From: Tritrichomonas foetus
Lineage: Eukaryota; Parabasalia; Tritrichomonadida; Tritrichomonadidae
NCBI GenBank assembly: GCA_001839685.1
Contig: MLAK01000827.1
Location: 1-64,000 of the forward strand
Length of the DNA stretch: 64,000 bases
Reading direction: 5' to 3'
The notes beneath the pieces are model-generated. The model did not search any database and was not told the origin of the DNA. It saw only the letters and a list, made by a program, of their open reading frames with translations. The position numbers and the translations under genes were made by a program. Within the stretch, counting starts at the first letter, position 1; each line of letters starts with the position of its first letter. Below, in pieces: positions 9,133-19,775 of the stretch.

Positions 9133-10351
9133 TTAAAGGTCATTTAATGCTTTTGTAGCAGCAATTTTCACATTAAACGACGAATGTACAGCAACTTTCA
9201 ATGTCTTGATAATCATAGTCTCCAGATTTGGATATTTTCCCGTTAAAAATATATAAACTATTGGTTCAGCTATTAAAGCTATAGATCCATGCTGAACGAG
9301 GATACTATCGTTTGAAATGGATTGTTCAATAAGATGTGGAAATTTTTTTTTTTTTTGTTTTAAGTCACTCAGACAGATAGGATAATCTTGAAATGTAATT
9401 GTTAAATGTAAAAACAACTTTTTATAGATGAAAATTGAACTGGCCAGTGGTTTTATAAGTAGTTCATAGAATTTTAAGCAAGAAATGTTTCGGGAATCTC
9501 ATTTAAATATAATTCTCTTAATATTCGATTTAATAGATCATTAAAACCACCTACAAAATTTGATCGAAACAATCTCATCAATGAATAATTAACATATTGG
9601 ATATTTTCACATCGAAGAACTGCATAATCATTTATCAATGAATGAATTTGTTTTAAAATTTGAGAAATTCCATCATGTGTTCTTTAGTTCTCAATATGAT
9701 CTTCAAGATGCTAAAAACCGAATTGGTTTATTTGGAAACATGTAAAACATTCTTTGAAAGGCAAAATTTTGAGATATTGTTTCTTTTACGTCCGGAGTGT
9801 TAAAGCATTTAATAAATTTATCAATAAATTCTTTCTTATCAAAATTTTATTCTCTTTGCTTATACTGGTCAGATTTCATCAATGAATACTAAATTGTATA
9901 AATTGTATTTCTCACTCATTCCAATTTTTGAGACTAATAGCAACTTTTAAATCACCATAAGAAAAGGCTTGATTGACTGGCTAAGGATTTGTGAACAAAT
10001 ATGATTCAACAACCATTACTAATTCATCTACTAATTAATAAGGCATATTCAATAAGTTGTTATCATCTTCAAAGATTTAAGAAAAACAATCAAATCTATT
10101 AAATCATGAATCTTTGAAATCAGAAGCATACACATAATAAAATCACCGACATTTGTTTAATTCAACAATTAGTTGTTGAACTTGAATATGAACTGGTACA
10201 TGAAGGTAACCATATGCATCGTGTAAATTGGAATGTCTTTTAGGAACTTGAGCTCGATTTCAAGCAAATCAAGAATTTGATCTGTGAAGTTGAAATTGTG
10301 ACTTTTGAGTATAATTATGTTCACATCTCTTTTACTTAGAAGAAAGAATTC
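9133..10351 (-). pseudogene. Decayed helical-repeat gene (karyopherin/HEAT-like relic)
   Basis: On the minus strand, coding-like segments follow one another in changing frames. From the 5' end: EFFLLSKRDVN, then NFTDQILDLLEIELKFL, DELVMVVESYLF, DKKEFIDKFIKCFNTPDV, DYAVLRCENIQYVNYS, RSNFVGGFNDLLNRIL, and finally a clean 94-codon frame at 9133-9417 ending in a TAA. Between them lie in-frame stops (for example just before the NFDKKEF segment at about 9850, and at about 9685) and at least two frameshifts (near 9710 and 9475). The helical, Leu/Ile-rich pattern resembles HEAT proteins such as importins or exportins, but the family is not certain. The density of lesions shows a dead gene. No intact copy lies in this window. 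Confidence 0.7.
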
Positions 10352-11043
10352 AATTTACTTTCTCTGAAGATGGCAAATCCTGAATTCTAACAGGAAAGCA
10401 TTTATAAATTATGAAACAAACATTTTGTGGGATTTTTCAACAAATATCCAATTAAAAGTAAATTCGTCTCAATATGTTAATAATTTTTAGCGCAAAACCA
10501 AAATAATTACAATAATGATTAAAAATATTAATTTAAAATTGAGCCACAGTATATTGGTTAGTACAGGCATCAGTTAAATGTCCAGGTCAGTGCGGTCTGA
10601 AACCTCAGAAAAATACTGACCTATGTAAACCTTAAGAAAAGATGAAAAATAAATCTGTCTGTTTTCTCGATTTAATCCTTTTGGACATTTTCAATAAAAC
10701 AAGAATTAAGGCACAAATTAAAATCTGGATTAATGATGTCATGCAAAAAGATTTGCAATTGTTGGTTTTCATGTGGGAAATAAAGAAGATTGTCAAATTG
10801 TTAATCAGCTGACTAATGATAGTCATTAGAGTAATTTCAATAAATCATCAGTACAATTAATAGTAAGGTGGAAAATCAAATTAAATCAAAGCACTAATTA
10901 GAAGAAAGAAAATCGAGGTCATTGACAAGCAAAGGATTGAATAGATACTGTTTTTCTACACGTTTTCCAATTGCTCAAAAGAATTTATAGAGTATATCTA
11001 TCAGGTTAAAAAAGTCCTCAAAAGAAAAACGAAAATGATGTTG

Positions 11044-11078
<35 letters not shown>
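11044..11078 (+). repeat. 35-base A homopolymer
   Basis: An uninterrupted run of 35 A. It could be the tail of a retroposed copy, a nucleosome-excluding tract or simple slippage. No source gene directly upstream was identified. Confidence 0.8.
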
Positions 11079-11081
<3 letters not shown>

Positions 11082-11543
11082 TGGATATAAGACATGTTTT
11101 GGACTTTCTTTTCATCTATAAAAACAAACGCATCTTGGGGCGGAAATGTTTGACACATAAATGATTTGGTCACCGGTTATAAATGAAGACAAAAATTTTT
11201 ATTGCAATTTCAACAGGAAAACATATCTTGGCATGTTGGAAAAAACTCACTATACTTTGAAACATGAATTTTAAAATCATGATCGTTGTTGAGAAAGATA
11301 GGATGTTACGTTAGCTAAGGTCAATTTAAGGTCATTTTTGTCGATATTATGTAATAATGAATTCTGTAAAAAAGTTCATGATTCCTTACTATTGAATATG
11401 ATTAGAGGAAGGGGAATTTTTCAGTGCCCGAGATGAGGAAGATAATTCTAGTTTTTTGAAATATTTGTGAATTCGCAGCTTTATTGGTAATATTACCAAA
11501 ATCATATTAATAGTTTACTTCACCTACTCCAGCAGTAGATGCA

Positions 11544-11842
11544 CTTATAACCAGAGTTTCACTTATGATGATCGGGGTTTCCCCAATTATGACAGATAAA
11601 TTGAGACATCTTTGAAAATCCATTAGAAAAAGTTCACCAACATAGAAACATTTCTTAAGAAAAAATTATATTTTCAAAGAATTTTGATCACGAAATTCTA
11701 ACAAAATGATGAAAAAATGAATATTCTTTGAATATATTATTTTTTCTTAAGGCATCTTCCTGTTGTTGATGAACTTTTTCTAACAGATTTTCAAAGATAT
11801 CTCAATTAATCCATTATTATAGGAGAAACTCTGCCTATAATA
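11544..11842. repeat. Long imperfect inverted repeat (MITE-like foldback)
   Basis: The left arm (about 11544-11690) matches the reverse complement of the right arm (about 11717-11842). Shared blocks include AGAGTTTC, AATTGAGAYATCTTTGAAAATC, TTAGAAAAAGTTCA and CTTAAGAAAAAAT. The loop is about 25 bases. The left arm carries roughly 20 extra bases around a small GGGG-TTT-CCCC palindrome at 11574-11584. The right end holds another small palindrome (GCCTAT-AAT-ATAGGC, 11833-11847). No coding capacity. A non-autonomous foldback transposon or a double-stranded RNA source are both possible. Confidence 0.6.
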
Positions 11843-12118
11843 TAGGCCATATAACGCATGAATAGATGAATAGATTTGAATTTTATATTTTTGAATGATT
11901 CAAGATTTTAGAATAAATTAAGGATTTTGATTATTTTTTCCACACTCATTCGATATTTTTGAAAAGAAATATCTCAATTCATTTGTCACTTACGCTAATA
12001 CATTCACAAAAAGCCGACTTCATTTATAAATTCAATTAAATTTATATTTTTTTTGAAAAGCGATGCCAGTAATGTTTTTTTTTTTGAATAATAGCAACTT
12101 TCATTATTCAATTTAATT

Positions 12119-12123
12119 TCATT
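12119..12123 (+). promoter_or_regulatory. Possible TCAYW initiator of the kinase gene
   Basis: TCATT with the +1 A at 12121, 14 bases before the ATG, fits the trichomonad initiator consensus and its usual distance. A second TCATT lies at about 12101. Such a short motif is common by chance. Confidence 0.35.
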
Positions 12124-12134
12124 CTTCGAGTTGA

Positions 12135-13157
12135 ATGAACAAAATTGAAGATCCTTTATATACGCCAATTCAAGTTACATCTCCCGATAAGATCGGCCCC
12201 TACCTTCTCAAGGACAAAATTGGAGAAGGTGGCTTTTCTCATATTCGATTCGCCATTAATGTCCTCACAAATCAGAAACTCGTCTGCAAAATCATCCCAA
12301 AGCGCTTACTGATGGAAAAAAACATGGAATCCTCACTCGAGAATGAAGTTGCTGTCTTGAAGAAACTCGACCATAATTGTACAGTTCATTTCTACGACCT
12401 GCACTACGATACTTTAAATTACTATATAATGATGGAATACTGTCGCGGGAAAACTTTGCTCGAATTTATTAACGAATCTCCAAAACTCTCTGAAGGCGCC
12501 GTTCGCGTCATTTTCAAAAAGATTGCAGAAGCCGTTAAATACATACATGACCTCGGAATTGTTCACCGCGATTTAAAACCGGAAAATATATTGGTGAATG
12601 GAAATGATGTCAAATTGGTCGATTTTGGGCTAGCTCAATATTGCTCATGCGATATTGACACAAAATGCGGATCGTTAAGCTATTTAGCACCTGAAGTTTT
12701 ATCTCAAAATACATTCAATCCTTATGCCGCTGACGTTTGGTCGTTAGGCATAATTTTATATAGTATGGCCTTTGGGCACTTACCGTGGACCACCCGAACA
12801 CCAAAAGAGTTAGCTAACCAAATATTGAGAAACCAATATTTTATTCCTTTTGGTGTTTCTGAGCCTCTGAAACAGCTGATTGAAAATATTCTGAATCCAA
12901 ACCCTGAAAAAAGGTTCAACATTCAGGAAATTTTAAACTCTGAATGGATGACGAGTTTCACACCTGATCAGCCAGTTGAAGTGATGGAAAAAATACCTAG
13001 TATTGTTTGCCCAAAAATTCATACAAAGATCGTAAAGAGCAATCATATTAGAATTCCTTCTATTGATGGAAAGAATCTCTTGAAATTGACCAAACGTGTT
13101 CCTGATCGAATCGCATTGAATAAGTATCACAGGAGAAACTTATCAAATCTCTTTTAG
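12135..13157 (+). CDS. Serine/threonine protein kinase, CAMK-type
   Basis: A 340-residue kinase with a complete catalytic core at about 23-275: glycine loop GEGGFS (30-35), ATP lysine K52 in VCKII, helix-C glutamate E71, catalytic HRD at 144-146 with K148 and N151, DFG at 163-165, APE at 185-187 and DVWSLG from 200. The HRDLKPEN motif marks a Ser/Thr kinase, and the layout resembles the SNF1/CAMK-like group common in trichomonads. The 65-residue C-terminal tail is basic and has no recognised domain. All catalytic residues are present, so it should be active. Substrate and pathway cannot be told from sequence. Confidence 0.93.
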   Translation: MNKIEDPLYTPIQVTSPDKIGPYLLKDKIGEGGFSHIRFAINVLTNQKLVCKIIPKRLLMEKNMESSLENEVAVLKKLDHNCTVHFYDLHYDTLNYYIMMEYCRGKTLLEFINESPKLSEGAVRVIFKKIAEAVKYIHDLGIVHRDLKPENILVNGNDVKLVDFGLAQYCSCDIDTKCGSLSYLAPEVLSQNTFNPYAADVWSLGIILYSMAFGHLPWTTRTPKELANQILRNQYFIPFGVSEPLKQLIENILNPNPEKRFNIQEILNSEWMTSFTPDQPVEVMEKIPSIVCPKIHTKIVKSNHIRIPSIDGKNLLKLTKRVPDRIALNKYHRRNLSNLF

Positions 13158-13416
13158 AAACATTATTATTTGTATGCATCGAATAAAAAATATTAAACAA
13201 ATTCCCATTCTTTTTTCTATCAATAGTTTTATTTCTGTGATTGTTTCTTTTTATTTCTGTGAGTGAATCTTATATTGGCACCTTAACATATTTTTCAGTT
13301 CACCCATTTCAAATTCTTAAACAAAACATGAACCAACAAAGAAATAAAATAAAATTAAAACTCCGAGATATTTACTATACAATACAGAAAAAGTATCAGC
13401 AATTAGACAATTAGTA
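13158..13416. other. Short convergent spacer
   Basis: Lies between the 3' ends of two convergent genes. AT-rich; no RNA gene seen. Confidence 0.5.
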
Positions 13417-14994
13417 CTATGACTGATTTGATCTGTAGGTTGACCTTAAATATTTACTTTGTGAATTCCTCACAAACGGCTTCATTACTTCTCTTCCCTT
13501 TGGTTTTGCTTTCGGCACATGTGAAGACATAGATGGTCCTGGTATTGGTTTGGGGAAATTTCTAGGTGGTGCTGATCGAACACCAATTGTAGGGGGTGCT
13601 GGCTTCTGTCCTTTATCATCTTTTATATTTTCAATGAGTAACATCATATCATTAAAGGATATGTTATTTGCCATTTTCTCCCATTTTACTAATTCTGCTT
13701 TATCGCAGTGCATTGATGGTTTCAGTGAATTAGCAAATGCGAGTGGTACCTTTTGACTTGCTAAAAGAATAGCTGCACCTTTCATGACTTCATTCTTAAG
13801 CCAGTCTTGATTGAGATTCAATAAAGCTTTCAGTAAATCAAAAATCATTGAAACGTGCCTTGCACATGTTTCATTTGCTTGGGCTATAATGACAAAACCA
13901 ACAGCATTCTGGATAAATGTGCAAATAATCGGTATATGAGAATCAAAAAGTTTTCGTAAAGAATTCAATGATTTAATAATTGAACGACTGATTATCATGT
14001 CAGTAACTGCTAAAGAAAGCATTTTTAAAACAATAGAAGTATGTTTTTCATGATTATTATTCGGGATTAAATGAGTAGTGATAAAATCAATATCATTATG
14101 ATCTGGATTATTTTGTAGAAGTAATCTAGAGATAAATGACACTGACAAATTTGGTAATTTCAATGATAGTAAAAAAGTAACAAACATTCTTCTTAAAAAG
14201 TGAATTGAAATTGCAGTTCCTGCAAAATCTTTCATATAATTACATAAATGTCCAGTTCCAATCTGTGAACGAAGCTTCTCAAAAATGAGTGTGAGAGATC
14301 TAAAACAATGAATCGATTCTTCAACACTTCCATTTTTCATAACATTTAAATAACGAGAAAATAAAGAGTCAAAAGGATCAGGAAACCTTGGATTATGCAT
14401 AAAAGTGATCGTTACAATATCAATTGCAAGAAGTTTGTAATATTTAAGCTCAGAATTAGAATATTTTGAAAGTGGTGAAATGTAAGGTGAAAGACGATCA
14501 AAAAGTAAATCATCAACTCCATCACAATTCATTAATGCATTCCAAATCCAATGTTTAGATGTATGGAGTAGATCAAGTAAAACCAACAAAGATTCGGGAT
14601 GTCCCACAGCTGCTGGAATATTCCATATAAGCGAATGTGGTTCGTATGACTTGGGCATGCATTCGAGGAATTTTATGAGTTGTAAATAATCCAATTTCTT
14701 TGACTTGCTGTTTAAACTGAGATCAATTTTTTGAACAAATTCATAAAATGCCAAAATAAATAGTTTCAGCTTTTGAAATGGGCATGGAATATCTTGGTTA
14801 TCGGACATTTGGGTCATGATGCGCTGCATTTTCTTCCAGTATTGATCTGTGTTGGTGATATAATCGGATAATAAAGCGAGGGGTGGAAAAATCGACTCCC
14901 AGAAAAGTTTCATTGTATCGATCTTTGGGAGACCTGCACCAGTGATGACAGAATCTGGAAAAGACTTCTCCCACCACTTTCGTGCTTGCTCCAT
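13417..14994 (-). CDS. Large helical protein of unknown function
   Basis: A 525-residue protein from an ATG at 14994. It is predominantly helical, with many Leu/Ile/Phe heptads suggesting HEAT-like repeats from about 20 to 440. The last 80 residues are Pro- and Lys-rich and disordered (KPAPPTIGVRSAPP and similar). There is no signal peptide or clear membrane segment. The family is not recognised. The Pro-rich tail could bind SH3 or WW domains, but that is only a guess. The neighbouring ArfGAP is on the same strand, 440 bp further upstream, with no sign of a functional link. Confidence 0.7.
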   Translation of the reverse strand: MEQARKWWEKSFPDSVITGAGLPKIDTMKLFWESIFPPLALLSDYITNTDQYWKKMQRIMTQMSDNQDIPCPFQKLKLFILAFYEFVQKIDLSLNSKSKKLDYLQLIKFLECMPKSYEPHSLIWNIPAAVGHPESLLVLLDLLHTSKHWIWNALMNCDGVDDLLFDRLSPYISPLSKYSNSELKYYKLLAIDIVTITFMHNPRFPDPFDSLFSRYLNVMKNGSVEESIHCFRSLTLIFEKLRSQIGTGHLCNYMKDFAGTAISIHFLRRMFVTFLLSLKLPNLSVSFISRLLLQNNPDHNDIDFITTHLIPNNNHEKHTSIVLKMLSLAVTDMIISRSIIKSLNSLRKLFDSHIPIICTFIQNAVGFVIIAQANETCARHVSMIFDLLKALLNLNQDWLKNEVMKGAAILLASQKVPLAFANSLKPSMHCDKAELVKWEKMANNISFNDMMLLIENIKDDKGQKPAPPTIGVRSAPPRNFPKPIPGPSMSSHVPKAKPKGREVMKPFVRNSQSKYLRSTYRSNQS

Positions 14995-15436
14995 AATTAT
15001 TCTTCAGAATTTTTTAACATATTCAATTTTTGAATGAATATATCCATATATTGACTATACATATAGAATTATTTCAATCAATTGAACTAAATATTTCGTT
15101 TTAAATTCTTACCACAAATAATTTAACATAACTGACCAGAAGTTTATTTAAAAAGTTCTAAACATGTGTTTTCTATCTTCATGAGGAACCTTAAGGTTAT
15201 TGCTTGATATTTGAGCATACCAACATGATCATCACATTTTTTCAATTCATATCTGGAATATGTTTTCATATAAAAGTCAAATATGAAAACATTCAAATAT
15301 TGAAAACATATTTTCTTTGAAGTCGGGGAAAGGTGTGTAAATTTCACAGTGTAAAAGTAAAAATATAATTTACTAATATTGCTATATTTAATAAAAGAAA
15401 AAATATGAAAATTATATAATTAATTAAATCCGTCAT
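14995..15436. other. Intergenic spacer
   Basis: AT-rich, with no convincing gene. Short inverted repeats around 15255-15310 (ATATGTTTTCA and TGAAAACAT) could fold into a hairpin. Confidence 0.5.
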
Positions 15437-16618
15437 TTAGGCGTTGTCGCCTCCTTTCATCATATTGAGTAAGTTCTGGCTAAATTCCTTTCCTTTCTCC
15501 CATGCTGCATTTGCCAGAGGTGCAAAAGTTGTTTCAATTGTATTTTCGATTTTGGCTGCGACATTTGAGGTGACACCAACAACAACCTTCACTGCTGTCT
15601 CGCCCAGATTTTCAATACGTTGGCGAGGGTTATTTTGATATTGGTTATAATTCGAACCTCCTTGTGGATCATCATCACCACTGTTTCCATAGCTTCCATA
15701 TGATCCGTAAGTTCCATAGCTTGCATTACTATGCATACTATTATCATTATTTCTATATGTATAGTTGTTCTGACTGCTGCTATTGCTTCTCGTGCTACTC
15801 CCATAGCTTTCATACACATTCGGGATATGATTATCATCAACATCAACATCATCATCTTTTGGTACGTTGGAATATGACTCGTAAACAACTCTCTTTCTTT
15901 GTGGGGGTGGTGCTGGCGGCTCATCATTGAATCCATCGTCGTCATCATCATCAAGCATTTCATCAAATGATTGATTTGATAATTTGACAACGGTTGCCTT
16001 CTTTCCTGTGCTTCTTGAACGGTTTGTATGTCTCAGTTGTGGCTGTGGCTGAGGATCCCTTCTTCTGGAGTTTCCAAACCTGTTTGTTGGTTTCTCGGGA
16101 ATATCTTCATCATTATTTGTGAAACCATCATCATTATTTTTGATAATTTCAGGTGGAGCTGATTCGCTATGTGCCATTCGTTGACGGTTACTTCCTTCAT
16201 TATGATTGTCATTATAATTTTGATTCATATCGACTGGCTCTTCGTTTGGTGTCGGCTTGGTGAAACTTTCGCCTGCCTCTGAATATAGCATTGCTGAATA
16301 TTGGTGAGCACCTCTCGATTTGTATTTCTGTGGAATTGGTAATGAAGCGATTCCGATACTTTTGAAGTGTTCTCTGGCGCGCTGGTTTCCACCATGTTTC
16401 ATAATGTTGATTTGTGATTCATTCCATGAGTCTAATTCAAGTGATCGAACGAATGAAATATGAACACCTTGTCCGCGATGCTTTCCTGCGCATTCGAGGC
16501 ATATCCAAATACCGTATGTTACACTTGCCCACGTTGGATTTTTAGCACCGCAATCAACGCATCGCTGGTTTTCAGGACGTCTTTGGATTTTTCGAAGTTC
16601 GTCTTTGTTGTCTGTCAT
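15437..16618 (-). CDS. ArfGAP1-like GTPase-activating protein
   Basis: A 393-residue protein with an N-terminal ArfGAP zinc finger at about 8-115. The four zinc cysteines are C20, C23, C40 and C43 (C-x2-C-x16-C-x2-C), and the arginine finger is R48 in [14 protein letters not shown]. ArfGAPs switch off Arf GTPases by stimulating GTP hydrolysis on Golgi and endosome membranes and help coat recycling. The rest is disordered, rich in Asn, Asp, Ser and Tyr, with repeated YGSYG-like motifs near 300-320. The last 70 residues hold Ala/Val-rich amphipathic segments of the kind ArfGAP1 uses to sense curved membranes. Length and layout match ArfGAP1. Confidence 0.9.
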   Translation of the reverse strand: MTDNKDELRKIQRRPENQRCVDCGAKNPTWASVTYGIWICLECAGKHRGQGVHISFVRSLELDSWNESQINIMKHGGNQRAREHFKSIGIASLPIPQKYKSRGAHQYSAMLYSEAGESFTKPTPNEEPVDMNQNYNDNHNEGSNRQRMAHSESAPPEIIKNNDDGFTNNDEDIPEKPTNRFGNSRRRDPQPQPQLRHTNRSRSTGKKATVVKLSNQSFDEMLDDDDDDGFNDEPPAPPPQRKRVVYESYSNVPKDDDVDVDDNHIPNVYESYGSSTRSNSSSQNNYTYRNNDNSMHSNASYGTYGSYGSYGNSGDDDPQGGSNYNQYQNNPRQRIENLGETAVKVVVGVTSNVAAKIENTIETTFAPLANAAWEKGKEFSQNLLNMMKGGDNA

Positions 16619-17148
16619 TCAAAGATTTAAACGATAACTACTTTTTGATTACTGTTCTTTTGAATTTGAATACTCACTAAACGAAGATTGAATATATTTG
16701 AATTAATTGAATAATTTACTTGAAAAAGAATTTGGCCAAACAGACTTGAAAGATTTAGAAAAAATTTGATATCAGTTCGAAAAGTTTTTATATCAAAAAT
16801 TAAATGATTATTCGGTCTATCTCTCAGAAAAAGGAAGGATATCAAAGAATAAAAGAGAATCATGAATTATAGATTGATTTTGATGTTTTGATTCTCAATA
16901 AAGTCAACACAGATTCTTGAATTATTCTTGAGAATAATGTATTTATTAGATTTCATTTCCTTTCGCATCATTAATATTAATTTATAAATCTAAATGTAAT
17001 TTTTATGATCAACAGAAACATAACAATGTACTATCCAAAATATATAGGAAAAACTCAATTTCTATCAAATAATCATTTTTTAGTATAGAATCAAATGCGA
17101 AAACAAACATAAATCATATTTCAAATAACAAAAAATAACAAAAGATAC
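16619..17148. other. Intergenic spacer
   Basis: AT-rich; no gene, tRNA or repeat recognised. Confidence 0.55.
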
Positions 17149-17751
17149 TCATTCAGCTTCTTCATTTTCTTTTTCATCTGTTTTTGGTTCATTTTCTTCT
17201 TCCTCCTCCTCTTCTTCGGCCGAAGGAGATAAAACTTCATCTTCTTTTGATGGATCATTTTTATCTAAATGTTCAACATTTGTATTTGTTTTCAAAGTAT
17301 TTTTGTTAGCTTTTTTGATGTTTGTTTCGCTTTCCTCTTCATCATTTTCTTCTTCCTCATCATTGATGGCTGATGGAGTCATAAAACCAGTTAATTTTAC
17401 GTCTGCTGGCCCACTGACATGAAATGTTGGGTTCATGTTTGGACAAAATTGCAACAAAATTGGTTTTTCATTTGATTCACCGATTGGAATAACAATTTCG
17501 AGATGTTCAACGGCCTTTCTTGGAGGATGCTCCGCGTCGTCTGATAATTCGCTTTCTGAAATGGCATACAAAATTTCATAGTCAATCGTTAAAGAGACAG
17601 TTTTTCCAATAGAATCTGGCTGAATATTTAAAAGTTCGGCGTTGGTAAAGTACGCATCTTGATCAGGGGGAATTTGGTAAATTTCCCTTTCTGATTGTAA
17701 GATAATAAATTCAATTGGTGTGGTGTTTTCTTCGCTTTCTTTCTCGCTCAT
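17149..17751 (-). CDS. Nucleoplasmin-like acidic protein (possible histone chaperone)
   Basis: A 200-residue protein from an ATG at 17751. The first 125 residues look all-beta and end in FHVSGPADVKLTGFMTPS, which resembles the closing strands of the nucleoplasmin-like domain of FKBP39 and plant HD2 proteins. The remaining 75 residues are very acidic, with Glu runs, as in nucleoplasmin tails that bind histones. A pentameric histone chaperone is therefore plausible, but the domain assignment rests on one short region. No peptidyl-prolyl isomerase domain follows. An alternative is an unrelated acidic beta protein. Confidence 0.5.
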   Translation of the reverse strand: MSEKESEENTTPIEFIILQSEREIYQIPPDQDAYFTNAELLNIQPDSIGKTVSLTIDYEILYAISESELSDDAEHPPRKAVEHLEIVIPIGESNEKPILLQFCPNMNPTFHVSGPADVKLTGFMTPSAINDEEEENDEEESETNIKKANKNTLKTNTNVEHLDKNDPSKEDEVLSPSAEEEEEEEENEPKTDEKENEEAE

Positions 17752-18035
17752 TTTCTTTTCTTTATCTTCGATTTAAATTGACCATAACAGATTATTTTCA
17801 CCTGTTTTTAAATATTCATTTCTATGTTCATGTTGATTTATCTATTCCTTCCCATCTATATGTAACTTATTCAATAGTTCATTGTGATTCACATCGCCTA
17901 AATTACAATGAAGAAAATGGTTTGATTATCTGGAATTAGAGACACGAATTGTGAATCAATTGCATTATCAATTGTATTCAAATAATTAATAAACTATTCA
18001 AAGTGAAAGAGAGCTTCGAATCTTTTTTGTCCATT

Positions 18036-18899
18036 ATGAGTAATTTTGCTCAACTAAGAGAGAGAATAGATAACCTCCTGATAATAGATAAATACCAAGT
18101 GTCGAGAACACATCACTATTCTCATCAAATTGACCATCTAGAAAAAGAATTAATGGAGATTCGAGAAGAATTGGAGCGACTAGAAATTATTCCCAAAATT
18201 AAGAAAACAAAGGAAACTAAAAATATACAATCACAAAAATACGTAGAAATAATAAAACAAATTCACAAGCAAATGACCAAAATAAAAGAAATTGAAAAGT
18301 CAAAAGAAGTAAAGCATGGTTTTCAAAAAACATTTGATTTAGGTGATCTTTTATCAGATCTTTTACATGATAATAATGCTCCTTCAGAATATACTATTGA
18401 AATCCCGAGTGGGCTAGAAATCAAATGGAACACTTGTGTTGTCATTCCTGAAAATATCACATTAAAAATTGTCAGTAATCTTCCAAGACCAACAATTAAA
18501 ATGACAAATGATAATTTTATTGGAATTACAAAAGTATTCATTCCTTTGTCATCAAACTTGATATTTTGGAATATTGATTTTGATGTATCACTAAAAAATG
18601 ATCAATATTGTGAAGAAACTGATGATTGTGCAATTTTTTACCTTGATGGTGCTGTTGGAACTGGATTATCAACAATTCGAATCTCTGATTCTACAATTAC
18701 CACTGATACAAGTATTGCATATGCTAGCAAGCATAGTTTTTCTCAAATTATATGTCATAATATTGAATTGAAATGTCAAAATTATTATCATGGATCACCA
18801 ATTCGGACTCTAATCAAAGATGATTCACATTTTAATTCAGAAGGAACTGTTTTCTTCTCTTCTTGTGATATGAATCTAAATAAAAATTGTAGGTTATAA
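18036..18899 (+). CDS. Coiled-coil protein with beta-rich C-terminal half
   Basis: The first ATG is at 18036, giving 287 residues; an upstream GTG at 18003 is not needed. Residues about 5-105 form a charged coiled coil. Residues 115-287 are beta-rich, with repeated short strands (TIEIPSGLEIKW, ITLKIVSNL, STIRISDSTIT) typical of a right-handed beta-helix. There is no signal peptide. I do not recognise the family and propose no function. It lies 285 bp from the divergent nucleoplasmin-like gene. Confidence 0.65.
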   Translation: MSNFAQLRERIDNLLIIDKYQVSRTHHYSHQIDHLEKELMEIREELERLEIIPKIKKTKETKNIQSQKYVEIIKQIHKQMTKIKEIEKSKEVKHGFQKTFDLGDLLSDLLHDNNAPSEYTIEIPSGLEIKWNTCVVIPENITLKIVSNLPRPTIKMTNDNFIGITKVFIPLSSNLIFWNIDFDVSLKNDQYCEETDDCAIFYLDGAVGTGLSTIRISDSTITTDTSIAYASKHSFSQIICHNIELKCQNYYHGSPIRTLIKDDSHFNSEGTVFFSSCDMNLNKNCRL

Positions 18900-19775
18900 T
18901 TTTATTTCTTTTCAAAAAATAATAAGTATTGATTTTGTCTTTTTGAAACCTATTTATTTCCTTATTGGAACTTATGAAACTCAGCATATTTTATTATTGG
19001 AATAGATAACTGTATTATATTTGAAAACCGTAACAATAATAAACTTTGTTCATGAAACCATCAAGATATTTTGAAATAAAAAATAGATAAATTCTATAGA
19101 TCGTTCAAAAAAGTAGATTTTTAGAAAAACTCTAATATCTTTTTATTTATTAGACAAATTTCTCTAAAAATAATGATACTATAATATGATCATTTGACAA
19201 TTCTAAGATAAGAATAATAGAAATTAAATATAAAAAAATTTAGCGTATTATTATTTCCTCATTGGAAAAAAAATTGATTAAAAAGATTTTCATATCGTTT
19301 TTCTGTTCATTGATACTAAGTGAGATTGTATTCAGCCACCAGCATGAAAGTAAACATGCCTTTTTTAAATTTCATCAATTGAAATGTTCAATAATATATT
19401 TTCTGCAGAATGAACGAATATTTATGTCAAGTGATGAAAGGAAAGTGTTTGATCATCTACTAATTCGATCTGTGATCGGGCTTTGGCAATATCTATTTCT
19501 CAGAGAGATGAGGCTCAACTCAGATTCATCAAGAAAAATTTATTTATCGTATCATACAAAATATTTTACGCCATTCAAATGTACACAAGTAAGAAAGGCA
19601 AATTTCTAAAAATTTGTATAAAATTTTTACGAAAAAATCTTTGATAGTATTTATATCAAATAATAAAAATATATTTTTACTAAAGCTAGGCAAAATAAGA
19701 CGACTGAGGAGTTTCATACGTTCTTTAATTCAAAATTTGAAATTCAAATGCAAAATTTGTAATTTTTCATATGAC
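18900..19775. other. Intergenic spacer upstream of the large HEAT-like gene
   Basis: A plus-strand open stretch at 19262-19609 lacks an ATG for its first 54 codons. The large gene's frame is also open upstream of its first ATG but without an ATG. I see only leader sequence and simple AT-rich runs. Confidence 0.5.

Larger units (their letters stand above)
10352..12134. other. Intergenic region with coding relics, A35 tract and long inverted repeat
   Basis: No intact gene. A plus-strand open stretch at about 10645-10810 (segments FLDLILLDIFNKTR and LLVFMWEIKKIVKLL) looks like another coding relic. A 35-base A tract sits at 11044-11078, and a 300-bp imperfect inverted repeat at about 11544-11842. 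The last 150 bases are the leader of the kinase gene. Confidence 0.6.

Noticed and set aside
15589..15990. Met/His-rich open frames on both strands inside the ArfGAP gene
   Set aside because: Shadows of the Asp/Asn/Ser-rich low-complexity part of the ArfGAP.
19262..19609. 115-codon open frame before the HEAT-like gene
   Set aside because: It starts at TTG, has no ATG for 54 codons, is in another frame from the large gene and has no recognisable domain.
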